A stretch of DNA of 64,000 nt, from positions 1 to 64,000 of the forward strand of contig JAEESE010000003.1 in the NCBI GenBank assembly GCA_016286165.1. Reading direction: 5' to 3'. The notes beneath the pieces were generated by a model that saw only the letters and a program-made list of their open reading frames with translations, did not search any database and was not told where the DNA came from. Position 1 is the stretch's first letter; each line of letters starts with the position of its first letter. This DNA comes from Bacteroidaceae bacterium (GTDB lineage Bacteria; Bacteroidota; Bacteroidia; Bacteroidales; Bacteroidaceae). Positions 26,206 through 34,399 of the stretch are shown here, one piece after another. A program made the translations under genes and the position numbers.

Positions 26206-27765
26206 TCACTCTTCATCCCCCCTCGAATCCTCGCCTCCGAAGAACCTGCGGCGGGCTTCCTGACGGGCACGGCGGTCATCGCCTTCGAAGCGCTTCGGCC
26301 TGTCGCCAAAGCCTTTGCGGTCGCCTTTGCCTTTCTTGCCGAAATCACGCCCACGGCTTCCGTGGTCCTTGCCTTTGCCGCCGAAATCACGGTCGTCGCG
26401 GTCGAAACGTTTGCGCTCTCCGCCGAAGGACTTACGCTCACCGCCGAAGGACTTACGTTCATCGCCGAAATGACGTTTGCGGCCAAAGCCTGTGGCTTCG
26501 CCGTCGTTGTCGTCGCGGTGCTGCTTAAACGGCTTGCGCGAAGCGTTGTGGCGGCGGTCCTCGCCCGTCTTTATCTCGCCTCCGGCAGCCCGATGGCTGT
26601 CAAGACGTCCGTCGAACATCACATACTTGCGCAACTCACATTCAAGTGAGCCGTTGTAGAGAGGTGTTTTCTGCGAAGGACGCAAGCCTATCTGCTCGAA
26701 ACATTCCTCGTGCAGACTCAATATCCAGGCTTCGCCACCAGCGAACTCGCGCTTGAGACGCTGGCCTATCGTCTTGTACAGACCGAGGATATCAGGCGTT
26801 GAAATACGTTCTCCGTAGGGCGGATTGGTGATGATGATGGGGAGTGCCTGTGCCTGTTCCACCTCCGTCTCTTCGGCTGCCGGGACGGGTAGAAGCGGAG
26901 TTTCCTTGAAATCGGCAATGTCTATGGTGATGTCCTTTGTCAGGCCGGCGGCCTTCACATTGCGGCGGGCAATGCCCACAGCCTTCGGGTCTATGTCGCG
27001 ACCATAGATATGATGCTCGAACTCACGCTCACCGCTGTCGTCGTTGTAGATACGCTCGAAAAGCTCGCGGTCGAAGTCCGGCCATTTCTCGAAAGCGTAG
27101 CCTTGACGGAACACGCCTGGCGCTATGCCGCGGGCTATCAGGGCAGCCTCGATGCAGAACGTGCCGCTGCCACAGAACGGGTCAAGCAAGTCGCATTCTC
27201 CGTGCCAGCCGCTCATCATGATGATGCCGGCTGCCAGCACTTCGTTCAGCGGTGCCGCCACGCTCTCCTGGCGGTAGCCTCGGCGGTGCAGGCTCTCGCC
27301 GCTGCTGTCCAGGGCGAGTGTAGCATCATACTCGGCTATATGTATGTGCAGACGAATGTCCGGGTTCGAAATGCTGACGTTGGGGCGGGTGCCGGTGCGC
27401 TCACGGAACTGGTCGGCAATGGCATCCTTCACCTTGTATGCCACAAACTTGCTGTGGCGGAACTCATTGGAGAACACCACGCTGTCCACGGCAAAGGTCG
27501 TCTGCGGCGTCAGATACTGGCTCCAGTCCACAGCCTTCACGGCTTCGTACACGTCGTCGGCCGAGCGTGCCTTGAAGTTCTTAATCGGTTTTAGCACACG
27601 AATGGCGGTGCGCAGGCAGAAGTTAGCTCGGTAGAGCATCTCCTTGTCGCCCGCGAAAGTTACCATACGGCGCCCTATCTGTATGTCGGTAGCACCCAGC
27701 TCCGTCAGTTCTTGTGCGAGCAGGGGCTCCAGTCCCTGGAAGGTTTTGGCAATGAGTTCAGTCAT
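26206..27765 (-). CDS. THUMP-domain RNA methyltransferase (RlmL N-half type)
   Basis: A 519-aa SAM-dependent methyltransferase resembling the m2G2445-forming part of RlmL, acting on 23S rRNA. The THUMP domain spans about residues 60-155, the SAM-binding DPFCGSGTF follows at about 196, and the NPPYGER catalytic motif is at about 313. From residue 400 onward there is a charged low-complexity tail (repeats of GERKSFGG, RDDRDFGGKGK, GRDFGKKGKG) that is probably disordered and RNA-binding. The tail is unusually long but in frame. The promoter TACCTTTGC is at 27797-27805. Confidence 0.9.
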   Translation of the reverse strand: MTELIAKTFQGLEPLLAQELTELGATDIQIGRRMVTFAGDKEMLYRANFCLRTAIRVLKPIKNFKARSADDVYEAVKAVDWSQYLTPQTTFAVDSVVFSNEFRHSKFVAYKVKDAIADQFRERTGTRPNVSISNPDIRLHIHIAEYDATLALDSSGESLHRRGYRQESVAAPLNEVLAAGIIMMSGWHGECDLLDPFCGSGTFCIEAALIARGIAPGVFRQGYAFEKWPDFDRELFERIYNDDSGEREFEHHIYGRDIDPKAVGIARRNVKAAGLTKDITIDIADFKETPLLPVPAAEETEVEQAQALPIIITNPPYGERISTPDILGLYKTIGQRLKREFAGGEAWILSLHEECFEQIGLRPSQKTPLYNGSLECELRKYVMFDGRLDSHRAAGGEIKTGEDRRHNASRKPFKQHRDDNDGEATGFGRKRHFGDERKSFGGERKSFGGERKRFDRDDRDFGGKGKDHGSRGRDFGKKGKGDRKGFGDRPKRFEGDDRRARQEARRRFFGGEDSRGDEE

Positions 27766-27796
27766 CTTATTTAATTATTGTGGCATTTTTGCTCGC

Positions 27797-27805
27797 GCAA
27801 AGGTA
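27797..27805 (-). promoter_or_regulatory. -7 element for the RlmL-like gene
   Basis: TACCTTTGC on the minus strand, 32 bases before the start codon. Confidence 0.55.
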
Positions 27806-27968
27806 ATGCGATATCAGTTTATGACCAAACTTTTAGCTAAAAAAACCTTCCCATCCGCCCCCTTTTTCAGTTGGCACACAGATATAAGCCCAATAACTCA
27901 ACTTTCACATATTCATAACGCAAAAGCACTCAGTTGTTTGAAACCACGGATTTAACCTCCGCAAGCTG

Positions 27969-28056
27969 CTTGCATGACCGGTCATATCTGCCTACACGTC
28001 CGTTCATATCTGCTTGTATGACCGTTCATATCTGTCTACACGTCCGTTCATATCTA
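27969..28056. repeat. 22-bp-spaced palindrome array, four units
   Basis: Four contiguous 22-bp units centred on ATGACCGGTCAT (perfect palindrome, 27974-27985), ACGTCCGTTCAT, ATGACCGTTCAT and ACGTCCGTTCAT. The flanks (CATATCTG) are the same as in the array at 414-589. Units alternate between two types. There are no spacers, so this is not a CRISPR array. Confidence 0.85.
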
Positions 28057-28674
28057 AGGTCAAGGTCTATCTGCAGCCATTCGCGGCGGGCGGCGCCAGC
28101 CCGCCGTGCTGCTTGGATTTCAGCGCTAAAGTCCTTGCAGATATGGCTGGAAGAAGCGGCAGTGTCGACATTCTGCCATTCCCTCTTTTCCGCTGCAAAG
28201 ATACAACATCAACATTGCGGTAAACGAATTTTTAGTGTAAAAAAATCAGGCGCGTGTGCATTTTTTTTTCGATGACTTCAATGAGACACACTTGCTGTTG
28301 TTCAATGCTGCAATGAGGGAGCCGAGAGGTCATTATGGTCATTAAGGTCATTAAGGTCATTAACGTTTTCACACTGGTCAGGAACGGCACTATATATAAT
28401 AAATAAATATTTATTATTATAGTGAGCTAATGACCGCATCCAAAATCCTTAATGACCTTAATGACCTTAATGACCACTCTTGACCACTGTCCTTTCCTGA
28501 CATTCAGTGGCTTTTAGGAGGCCTTTTCAGATGCCGTCATTGATTATCAAGCGGTTACAGTGTAGTGTGAAGTCAATTTTGAAAAACATTTTATTTTTCT
28601 CTCTTTTCTCTCTTCACTCTTCACTGTTCACTGTTCCTTTGGGTCGCATAGCTAAGCCTGGAATAGGCTGGGGG
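28057..28674. other. Gene-free region with several repeat types
   Basis: Contents in order are a GC-rich palindrome around GGCGCC (28085-28106), an orphan minus-strand -7 motif TATCTTTGC at 28195-28203, the 28-bp inverted repeat at 28336-28476, and a copy of the 33-bp TTACAGTG end motif at 28555-28587. Short AT-rich 'cttcactcttcactgttcactg' text precedes upp. I see no convincing gene. Confidence 0.5.
28336..28476. repeat. 28-bp perfect inverted repeat made of 9-bp units
   Basis: Arms 28336-28363 and 28449-28476 are perfect reverse complements, each consisting of three GGTCATTAA units. The 85-bp interior has its own nested dyad, CACTAT...ATAGTG around AATAAATA/TATTTATT (28388-28424). Function unknown; candidates are a protein-binding iteron site or a large cruciform or hairpin. 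Confidence 0.85.
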
Positions 28675-29337
28675 TTACAACTTCTCGCCGAAAGCCAGGT
28701 CGCCGGCATCGCCCAGGCCAGGCACGATGTAGGAGCGTGCATTGAGTTCGGGGTCGATGGCAGCGCACCACAGGGTGACGTCGTTGCGGTCGCCGAAGAC
28801 GTCCTGCAGGTGTTTCACGCCCTGCTGTGAGGCTATGACGGCACAGAAATGGGTGTGGGCCGGCTGGCCTTTGGTGATGAAGGCGTGGTAGGCCAGCTCC
28901 ATGGACTCGCCGGTAGCGAGCATCGGGTCTACGAGCATCAAGGTGCTGTCGTTGAGGTCGGGCGTGGCGATATATTCGATACGCACGTCCACCTCGCGGC
29001 ACTCCTTGTCCTTGTAGTAGCGGAATGCCGACACGAAGGCGTTGTCGGCGTGGTCGAACACGTTGAGGAAACCTGTGTGCATAGGCAGTCCGGCACGGAA
29101 CACGGTGCCGATGACGATGCGGTCGTCCTCGGTGGAGGCGCTGGCGGTGCCTAAGGGCGTCTCGATGAACTTGGTGCTGTAGTTAAGTGTCTTTGAAATC
29201 TCAAAGGCCATAGCCTCGCCTATGCGCTCGAGGTTACGGCGGAAGCGCTGGCGGTCGCGTTGGATACTGATGTCGCGTAGCTCGGCTACGTAACGGTTGA
29301 TGATGGTGTTTTGTTCGGCAAAGTTGATGGTTTTCAT
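28675..29337 (-). CDS. upp: Uracil phosphoribosyltransferase
   Basis: A 220-aa enzyme that converts uracil and PRPP to UMP for pyrimidine salvage. The PRPP-binding loop is MLVDPMLATGESM (about 134-146), and uracil-binding residues sit in the C-terminal YIVPGLGDAGDLAFGE. FIETPLGTASAS and VFRAGLPMHTGFLNVFDHAD match the family. Normal length. A -7-like motif lies at 29372-29380 upstream but on the opposite strand, so the promoter of upp itself is not obvious. Confidence 0.95.
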   Translation of the reverse strand: MKTINFAEQNTIINRYVAELRDISIQRDRQRFRRNLERIGEAMAFEISKTLNYSTKFIETPLGTASASTEDDRIVIGTVFRAGLPMHTGFLNVFDHADNAFVSAFRYYKDKECREVDVRIEYIATPDLNDSTLMLVDPMLATGESMELAYHAFITKGQPAHTHFCAVIASQQGVKHLQDVFGDRNDVTLWCAAIDPELNARSYIVPGLGDAGDLAFGEKL

Positions 29338-29454
29338 ATCTTTTTTAGGAAGTTAAAGAAGTTAAAGACGATACCTTTGCAGGTGGTTTTAGATATGGAC
29401 TTCCGTGGCCAAGGCCACATCACTAAACACTAACCAGTAATAGCTAAATACTCA

Positions 29455-30081
29455 TCAATTATTCACAACGAGTGTGTTGCCAAACTGGTTGTAGCTGGCG
29501 CGGTAACGGAAGAGCGGGCGGCCGCTCTCGCCTTTGGCTACTATGCCTTGGTTGTTGAGGTCGTAGGTGCGGTCGCAACGGCTACAATGTGCAAGGCCTC
29601 CGGCCTGGAGGTCGAGGTTGCGTGTGCTGGAAAAGTCGTTGTAGCAGGGACATGCAAGGTCGAAGGCCACTACACGAGCTACATCAGAGCCCATCTCGGG
29701 GATATTAGGGCAGCCCACGATGAGGCCGCTGAGGCCGAGTTGTGGGTGCACGCGAGTATCGACGGCAGTAAGCGGCCGCGTGGTTGTGGATTTAAGTCCC
29801 TTGAAGATGAAGTTGTTGCCGTTGAGGCGCACGGAACAGAACTCGCCGAAGCCGCCGAGGGCTGCATTGAGCTCGGGCACGGTGTTGGTGTAGGTGTAGG
29901 TGAAACTTACCCGGGCACCGGTATAATAGATGTTTTCAGCCTTCTGGCAAGAGAAAGGTAGAATAAATAATGAAAAATTAAGAATGAAGAATATGAGTAT
30001 GTTCCGTAGGCTCGTCAGAGGCTGCAGGAACAATGGTTTATGGAAGGGATGATTCTTCATTTTTCGCTCTTCATCATTCAC
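29455..30081 (-). CDS. Rieske-fold-like lipoprotein with Cys in place of His
   Basis: A 208-aa predicted lipoprotein (hydrophobic leader ending LPFSC). The C-terminal half reads like a Rieske domain: CPCYNDF, then HCSRCDRTYDL and a final LFRYRASYNQFGNTLVV. The ligand pattern is C-x-C ... C-x2-C instead of C-x-H ... C-x2-H, which would suit zinc or an all-Cys cluster rather than a classical Rieske centre. The leader is encoded by AT-rich 'ttcattcttaatttttcatt' text that is intergenic elsewhere. The first ATG overlaps argH by eight bases; Met8 is an alternative start. Confidence 0.65.
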   Translation of the reverse strand: MNDEERKMKNHPFHKPLFLQPLTSLRNILIFFILNFSLFILPFSCQKAENIYYTGARVSFTYTYTNTVPELNAALGGFGEFCSVRLNGNNFIFKGLKSTTTRPLTAVDTRVHPQLGLSGLIVGCPNIPEMGSDVARVVAFDLACPCYNDFSSTRNLDLQAGGLAHCSRCDRTYDLNNQGIVAKGESGRPLFRYRASYNQFGNTLVVNN

Positions 30082-31411
30082 ATAATTTCTTCTCTGCTGA
30101 CATGGCGCGCTCGAAATGGAACTCGGCGATGATGCTGTCCATGACAGCTTTCACCTCTTCGTTGCAGAGACGGCCTATGCTGCCTGCATGGGTGTGGTGA
30201 ATCTCCTTTACGGGTTGGAAACGGCCGGCTTCGATGTCGAGTCCTACTTTACGGTAGGCGTCGCGGAAAGGCATGCCGTTGGCTGCCAGACGATTGACTT
30301 CCTCGACAGAGAACATAAGGTCGTAGCGCGGATCGTCGAGAATATGTTCGTTCACGCGTACACGTTCAATAATGTAGATGGCCATGCGCAGGCAGTCCTT
30401 CAACTCGTCGAAGGCAGGCAGGAATACCTCTTTTGTGATCTGCAGGTCGCGGAAATAGCCCGATGGCAAGTTGTTGATGATAAGCGTCAGCTGAGTGGGC
30501 AGGCCTTGCAGTTTGTTGCATTTGGCTCGCGTGAGCTCGAAGACATCGGGGTTCTTCTTGTGGGGCATGATGCTTGAGCCTGTGGTGCAATCGTCGGGCA
30601 ACTTCAGAAAGGCGAAGTTTTGCGAACTGAACATGCAGGCGTCGAAGGCCAGTTTGGACAGGGTGCCGGCGACGGATGCCAGGGCGAAGGCCACGTTGCG
30701 CTCCATCTTGCCGCGGCCCATCTGGGCATAGACAACATTGTAGGCCATGGATTCGAACCCGAGCAGCCGTGTCGTCATCTCGCGGTCGAGGGGAAAGGAT
30801 GAGCCATAGCCGGCAGCGGAACCTAAGGGGTTGCGGTCTACCATACGGTAGGCGGCCTGCAGGAAACGGACATCGTCGGTAAGGCTCTCGGCATAAGCCC
30901 CGAACCACAGTCCGAAGCTGGAGGGCATGGCCACCTGGAGATGAGTGTAACCTGGCATGAGCACTTCCTTGTAGCGCTCGCTCTGTGCCTGCAACTCGTT
31001 GAAGAGCTGGACGACGAGTTCTACCACTTCGCGCAGCTGACGGCGCGTCCACAGCTTAAGGTCGAGCAGCACTTGGTCGTTGCGGGAGCGTCCGCTATGA
31101 ATCTTCTTGCCTATGTCGCCGAGGCGGCGCGTGAGCAGCAGTTCCACTTCAGAATGAACATCTTCGACGCCCTCCTCTATCTCGAAGCGCCCCTCGCGTA
31201 TGTCGGCGAGGATGTTGCGCATCTCTGCAAGCAAGGCCTTCAGCTCATCGGGTTCGATGAGTCCGATGCTCTCGAGCATGGTGGTGTGAGCCATAGAGCC
31301 CAGCACATCGCTCTCGGCCAGGAAGAGGTCGAGCTCGCGGTCGCGTCCTATGGTAAACTGCTCTATCTCAGCAGTAGCGCTGATGTTCTTTTCCCAGAGT
31401 TTACTTGCCAT
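30074..31411 (-). CDS. argH: Argininosuccinate lyase
   Basis: A 445-aa enzyme that splits argininosuccinate to arginine and fumarate. The signature GSSIMPHKKNPD (about residue 280) contains the catalytic Ser of the fumarase/aspartase superfamily. GRSRNDQV and the TPGYTHLQVAMP-like MPGYTHLQVAMP are also present. Length is normal. It lies close upstream of the Rieske-like lipoprotein and after the SRPBCC gene, in the same direction. No other arg genes are in the window. Confidence 0.95.
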   Translation of the reverse strand: MASKLWEKNISATAEIEQFTIGRDRELDLFLAESDVLGSMAHTTMLESIGLIEPDELKALLAEMRNILADIREGRFEIEEGVEDVHSEVELLLTRRLGDIGKKIHSGRSRNDQVLLDLKLWTRRQLREVVELVVQLFNELQAQSERYKEVLMPGYTHLQVAMPSSFGLWFGAYAESLTDDVRFLQAAYRMVDRNPLGSAAGYGSSFPLDREMTTRLLGFESMAYNVVYAQMGRGKMERNVAFALASVAGTLSKLAFDACMFSSQNFAFLKLPDDCTTGSSIMPHKKNPDVFELTRAKCNKLQGLPTQLTLIINNLPSGYFRDLQITKEVFLPAFDELKDCLRMAIYIIERVRVNEHILDDPRYDLMFSVEEVNRLAANGMPFRDAYRKVGLDIEAGRFQPVKEIHHTHAGSIGRLCNEEVKAVMDSIIAEFHFERAMSAEKKLCE

Positions 31412-31464
31412 GCCTTAATTCTCTCTTTAGTCCCTAATAATCCTTAATCTCTAATCCCAAAGTC

Positions 31465-31947
31465 CTACATTCCGTAAGGAATCATAGCCAGCATATCGGC
31501 CAGCTTCTCAATGCCTTCCTGTAGCGGCTTCTTGGCCATTTGCTTGATGAAGAAGTTGAGGTCGGCGCCCACGGTGCATTTCATCTTGCTCTCGTAGGGC
31601 GAGGTGGGCAGCAGCTGTATCCAAAGGTTAGCGGCCACGGGCGCACCCTCGACAGCAAACTTCACGCACTTAGGTTCATCGCGCTCCACTATACGCAGGG
31701 CGATGGGGCCGAGCGGGGTATCGGGTATGGTGATAGCGTCCTGCGTGAGTTCCAGTTTGGAGGCTATCTCAACAATCTTATCTATCTTGTCCTCAGGCAC
31801 TTGTCCCGAAGCGCGCAGACGGTCGATGAACTCGGGGTCGGCAGCGCGCTGCTTTAAGGTCTCGAGGTTACTCAGGTCGGCAAGCTTCGCAAAGATAGAA
31901 GCCTGCGGGTAGTGCACCTGCTTTACGGTGCTTTCGTATGTAGTCAT
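31465..31947 (-). CDS. SRPBCC/START-like domain protein
   Basis: A 160-aa single-domain protein of the polyketide-cyclase/START-like superfamily as commonly annotated in Bacteroidales. Recognisable parts are VKQVHYPQASIFAKLADLSNLE at the start and LWIQLLPTSPYESKMKCTVGADLNFFIKQMAKKPLQEGIEKLADMLA near the end. It has no catalytic motif and would bind a small hydrophobic ligand. It sits between pyrE and argH with spacers of the 'ctaatccctaatc' type. Confidence 0.75.
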   Translation of the reverse strand: MTTYESTVKQVHYPQASIFAKLADLSNLETLKQRAADPEFIDRLRASGQVPEDKIDKIVEIASKLELTQDAITIPDTPLGPIALRIVERDEPKCVKFAVEGAPVAANLWIQLLPTSPYESKMKCTVGADLNFFIKQMAKKPLQEGIEKLADMLAMIPYGM

Positions 31948-31973
31948 TAATTTAAATCCCTAATCTTTAATCC

Positions 31974-32609
31974 CTAATCTTTTCTCCACTCCGAGGGGTT
32001 CTTGCGCCACTCTTCGAGCAGGGCAACGTCTTCCTTCTTGATGTAGCCAATCTTCAGAGCCTCAGACACTACGGCTTCGTAGTTGGTAAGCGTAACCAGT
32101 TTCACGCCTGCTTCGCGGAAGGCTTTGGTGGCAACATCGAAGCCATAGGTGTAGGAGGCTACCATGCCTATCACTTCGCATGCACCCAGACGGATGGCCT
32201 CCACGGCCTTGAGGCTGCTGCCGCCCGTTGAGATGAGGTCTTCGACCACGACAACCTTCATACCAGGCTTCAGTTCGCCTTCGATAAGGTTCTCCAGTCC
32301 GTGATCCTTGGGTTTTGAGCGTACATATACAAAAGGAAGCGAGAGAGCGTCTGCCACGAGGGCACCCTGAGGAATGGCGCCTGTTGCTACGCCTGCTATG
32401 GCATCAGCCTCGGGGAAGCGCTCCATGATGATGCGGGCCAACTCTATCTTAACGAACGAGCGGAGCTCAGGGTAGGAGAGCGTTTTGCGGTTGTCGCAAT
32501 AGAAAGGCGACTTCCATCCGCTGGCCCATGTGAATGGGTTGGTGGGTTGCAACTTTATAGCTTTCACTTTGAGCAGCTTTGCTGCGAAAATCTGTTCTAA
32601 TGTATTCAT
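31974..32609 (-). CDS. pyrE: Orotate phosphoribosyltransferase
   Basis: A 211-aa enzyme that makes OMP from orotate and PRPP in de novo pyrimidine synthesis. The start chosen is the Met of MNTLEQIFAAKLL; an upstream in-frame Met at 32651 would add 14 atypical residues. The PRPP loop is VVVVEDLISTGGSS, and the orotate-binding TNPFTWASGWKSPFYCDNR is at the N-terminus. The -7 motif TACCTTTGC (32677-32685) is about 70 bases upstream. Confidence 0.93.
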   Translation of the reverse strand: MNTLEQIFAAKLLKVKAIKLQPTNPFTWASGWKSPFYCDNRKTLSYPELRSFVKIELARIIMERFPEADAIAGVATGAIPQGALVADALSLPFVYVRSKPKDHGLENLIEGELKPGMKVVVVEDLISTGGSSLKAVEAIRLGACEVIGMVASYTYGFDVATKAFREAGVKLVTLTNYEAVVSEALKIGYIKKEDVALLEEWRKNPSEWRKD

Positions 32610-32676
32610 ATTGTGTTGAGGCGGGCTTACCCGCAGTTTTATGTTTGACAATTATTGTTACATGTTCTATTCGGGT

Positions 32677-32685
32677 GCAAAGGTA
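32677..32685 (-). promoter_or_regulatory. -7 element for pyrE
   Basis: TACCTTTGC on the minus strand upstream of the pyrE start. The -33 region is AT-rich without a clear TTTG. Confidence 0.55.
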
Positions 32686-32787
32686 AGGAAAAGTTTAGAG
32701 TTTAAGGTTTCGAACATGGAGTTTTTTTTCATTTTATGCTTTTTTACTTTTTTTATGTACGTAAGCAAGCTCTTCTCTGTGTTTCAT

Positions 32788-32822
32788 AATAAAAAACGCA
32801 GCTCTTCTCACGAAGAACCGCG
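32788..32822 (-). terminator. Intrinsic terminator of the ncRNA
   Basis: On the minus strand, stem CGCGGTTCTT with AAGAGCTGCG (two G-U pairs), loop CGTGAG, then TTTTTTATTA. Confidence 0.8.
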
Positions 32823-33125
32823 CTCAAAGCTATGAACAAATCTTTCTGTTGAATCTCTCAGAATAACTACATTGATACACATAATGATGAAGTAATGTGT
32901 CTCTTTGCTTTTTCTATCGCATCACTGCGACAGTTGTGCTTGTGTTATTCTGTGGGGATACCCTCTTGGAGGGTGAGGGTAATCCTGCAATCAACTTACC
33001 TTAACTAACTTACCTAAAGTCGAGTAGCCGTTGCTACTCTTCGGATGAAAACCTTTAAAACTAACCTAATACCATGAAAAACCGTATATGTGTGAGCCTC
33101 TCGCGAGGCCTTGTCATCTCTTTGA
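32788..33125 (-). ncRNA. Candidate structured non-coding RNA (about 340 nt)
   Basis: A promoter (TTG, 19 bases, TACCTTTGC; 33130-33160) and an intrinsic terminator (32788-32822) define a minus-strand transcript with no long reading frame. It can form GCCTC-GCGA-GAGGC (GNRA loop), GAGTAGC-AACG-GCTACTC, ACCCTC-CAA-GAGGGT, TCGCA-GTGA-TGCGA and a long-range 9-bp helix between CAGAATAAC and GTTATTCTG (32944-32952 with 32859-32867). I tested it against tmRNA, RNase P and SRP RNA hallmarks and found none. Identity unknown, possibly a conserved Bacteroidales RNA. Confidence 0.6.
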
Positions 33126-33129
33126 CGCT

Positions 33130-33160
33130 GCAAAGGTACGCCTATTTCGTGTAACTGCAA
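33130..33160 (-). promoter_or_regulatory. Promoter of the ncRNA
   Basis: TTG at 33158-33160 and TACCTTTGC at 33130-33138 on the minus strand are separated by 19 bases, the canonical Bacteroidetes spacing. Confidence 0.65.
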
Positions 33161-33295
33161 CACTCTTCAAGGCCTTTTTCTGATATTTTTCTTCTTTTAT
33201 TGACATAAGTCAAAGAGATGTCAATCAATTCGCTTGAATTACTCACAAATCATAACTTTATGGCATGAAACTGCTTACATATTATTATATACGTA

Positions 33296-34108
33296 TCAGC
33301 AGTAAGATACTTCCTTAAAGGCGTAGCGGCGTAGGTGGCCCGAAGTGTCGCGCAATAGCAGATGTCCAGTCGGCTCCACGTCGGCAATCTCTGCACTGAA
33401 TGATCCTTGGGCATCGGCGAAGAGGTGGAATCCTTGGCGGCGGTAAAGAGCTGCCAGGTATTCGGCATGGATGGAAGCGAGGGCTTCGGGTTGCCCGTTG
33501 CTTATGCTTTTGTAGCGGTGTATGAAGTGGGCGATGATGGCGTCAAGGATAGCCTGACGGTCTATGTCATGGCCTAAAAGCTGGCGCATGGAAACGGGGT
33601 GTGGAATATTAGAGGCTGACAGGTCAGTAGTTGCGAGCGAAGGAAATAGGAAGGAGCTCTGATTGATGTTCACGCCGCAGCCGATAACACTTCGATGAAC
33701 GTACTGCCCGCGAAGGTTGTTCTCGATGAGTATGCCGGCTATCTTGCTGTCGCCGATGTAAATGTCGTTGGGCCACTTTACTGTTTCACACAAGATGTCC
33801 TCATTGTTTGTAGAGGCCTTAGACGAAGAAATGAGGGTGGCAGCAATGGCTTCCCGTATGCTTAGGGCTATGGCTTCTGAAAGTGCAAAGAGGTGTGTTG
33901 CAGGCAAGCTGTCGGGCGTGACGAGGATGCTGAATAATAGGTTCTTGCCACGCTCGCTCTCCCAGCGGTTCGTGGCCTGTCCGCGTCCAGCACTCTGATA
34001 GTCGGTGGTGACGATGGTTATATCCGTTGGCTCGGAGGGAGTGTAGGAAGTGAGGAAAGTGTTGGTGGACGAAGTCTCGGTGAGATGTATGACGTGGCAA
34101 TTATTCAT
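33296..34108 (-). CDS. birA: Biotin--[acetyl-CoA-carboxylase] ligase
   Basis: A 270-aa protein ligase that activates biotin as biotinyl-AMP and attaches it to carboxyl-carrier domains. The start chosen is MNNCHVIHLTETSSTN, which aligns with the family; the upstream Met at 34162 lies in the terminator of the tRNA. GRGQATNRWESERGKNLLFS is the biotin-binding loop and KWPNDIYIGDSKIAGILIE the catalytic core. There is no N-terminal helix-turn-helix, so it is a ligase only and not a repressor. Confidence 0.92.
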   Translation of the reverse strand: MNNCHVIHLTETSSTNTFLTSYTPSEPTDITIVTTDYQSAGRGQATNRWESERGKNLLFSILVTPDSLPATHLFALSEAIALSIREAIAATLISSSKASTNNEDILCETVKWPNDIYIGDSKIAGILIENNLRGQYVHRSVIGCGVNINQSSFLFPSLATTDLSASNIPHPVSMRQLLGHDIDRQAILDAIIAHFIHRYKSISNGQPEALASIHAEYLAALYRRQGFHLFADAQGSFSAEIADVEPTGHLLLRDTSGHLRRYAFKEVSYC

Positions 34109-34133
34109 TCTCCTTTGTTCTATGCTTATTAAC

Positions 34134-34171
34134 AAAAGAAAGGAGGTCGTTCCCTTGAACAACCTCCTTCG
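34134..34171 (-). terminator. Terminator of the tRNA-Gln gene
   Basis: On the minus strand, GAAGGAGGT-t-GTTC / GAAC-g-ACCTCCTTTC with loop AAGG-like is followed by TTTTGTTAA. A strong stem directly downstream of the tRNA. Confidence 0.85.
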
Positions 34172-34178
34172 TTTGGTG

Positions 34179-34249
34179 TTGGGCTACCCGGACTCGAACC
34201 AGGAAAGGCAGGACCAGAATCTGCAGTGTTACCATTACACCATAGCCCA
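34179..34249 (-). tRNA. tRNA-Gln (anticodon CTG)
   Basis: A 71-nt cloverleaf: acceptor TGGGCTA/TAGCCCA, D arm GTG-TAATGGTAA-CAC, anticodon arm GCAGA-TTCTGGT-CCTGC with CTG at positions 34-36, and T arm CCTGG-TTCGAGT-CCGGG. The weak first pair (T-A) is usual for tRNA-Gln. Position 31-39 is an A-C mismatch. The 3' CCA is not encoded. Confidence 0.93.
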
Positions 34250-34372
34250 ATACTCTTGCATTTGCGGGTGCAAAAGTAGTTGGTTTTTGTCAAACGTGCA
34301 AGTTTTTCCCTAAAAAAATTAAATTTTCGCGTTATTTTTCCTCTTTTTCTCTTTAGTATGTGCGCTTATAAG

Positions 34373-34381
34373 TATCTTTGC
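34373..34381 (+). promoter_or_regulatory. -7 element for rsfS-ftsH-cdsA
   Basis: TATCTTTGC on the plus strand, 19 bases before the rsfS start codon, with a T-rich upstream region. Confidence 0.6.
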
Positions 34382-34399
34382 AACTTGAAAACACCGCTT

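Noticed and set aside
26193..27594. Several long frames opposite the RlmL-like gene
   Set aside because: They are antisense shadows of a GC-rich, repetitive coding sequence whose minus-strand product is clearly the methyltransferase.
32788..33125. tmRNA, RNase P RNA or SRP RNA as identity of the structured RNA
   Set aside because: There is no tag-peptide frame with tRNA-like ends, no RNase P core sequence such as GAGGAAAGTCC, and it is too long for SRP RNA.
33052..33154. Plus-strand mini-frame starting MKNRICVSLSRG opposite the ncRNA
   Set aside because: It has no ribosome-binding context or promoter on that strand. The minus-strand promoter and terminator explain the region better.
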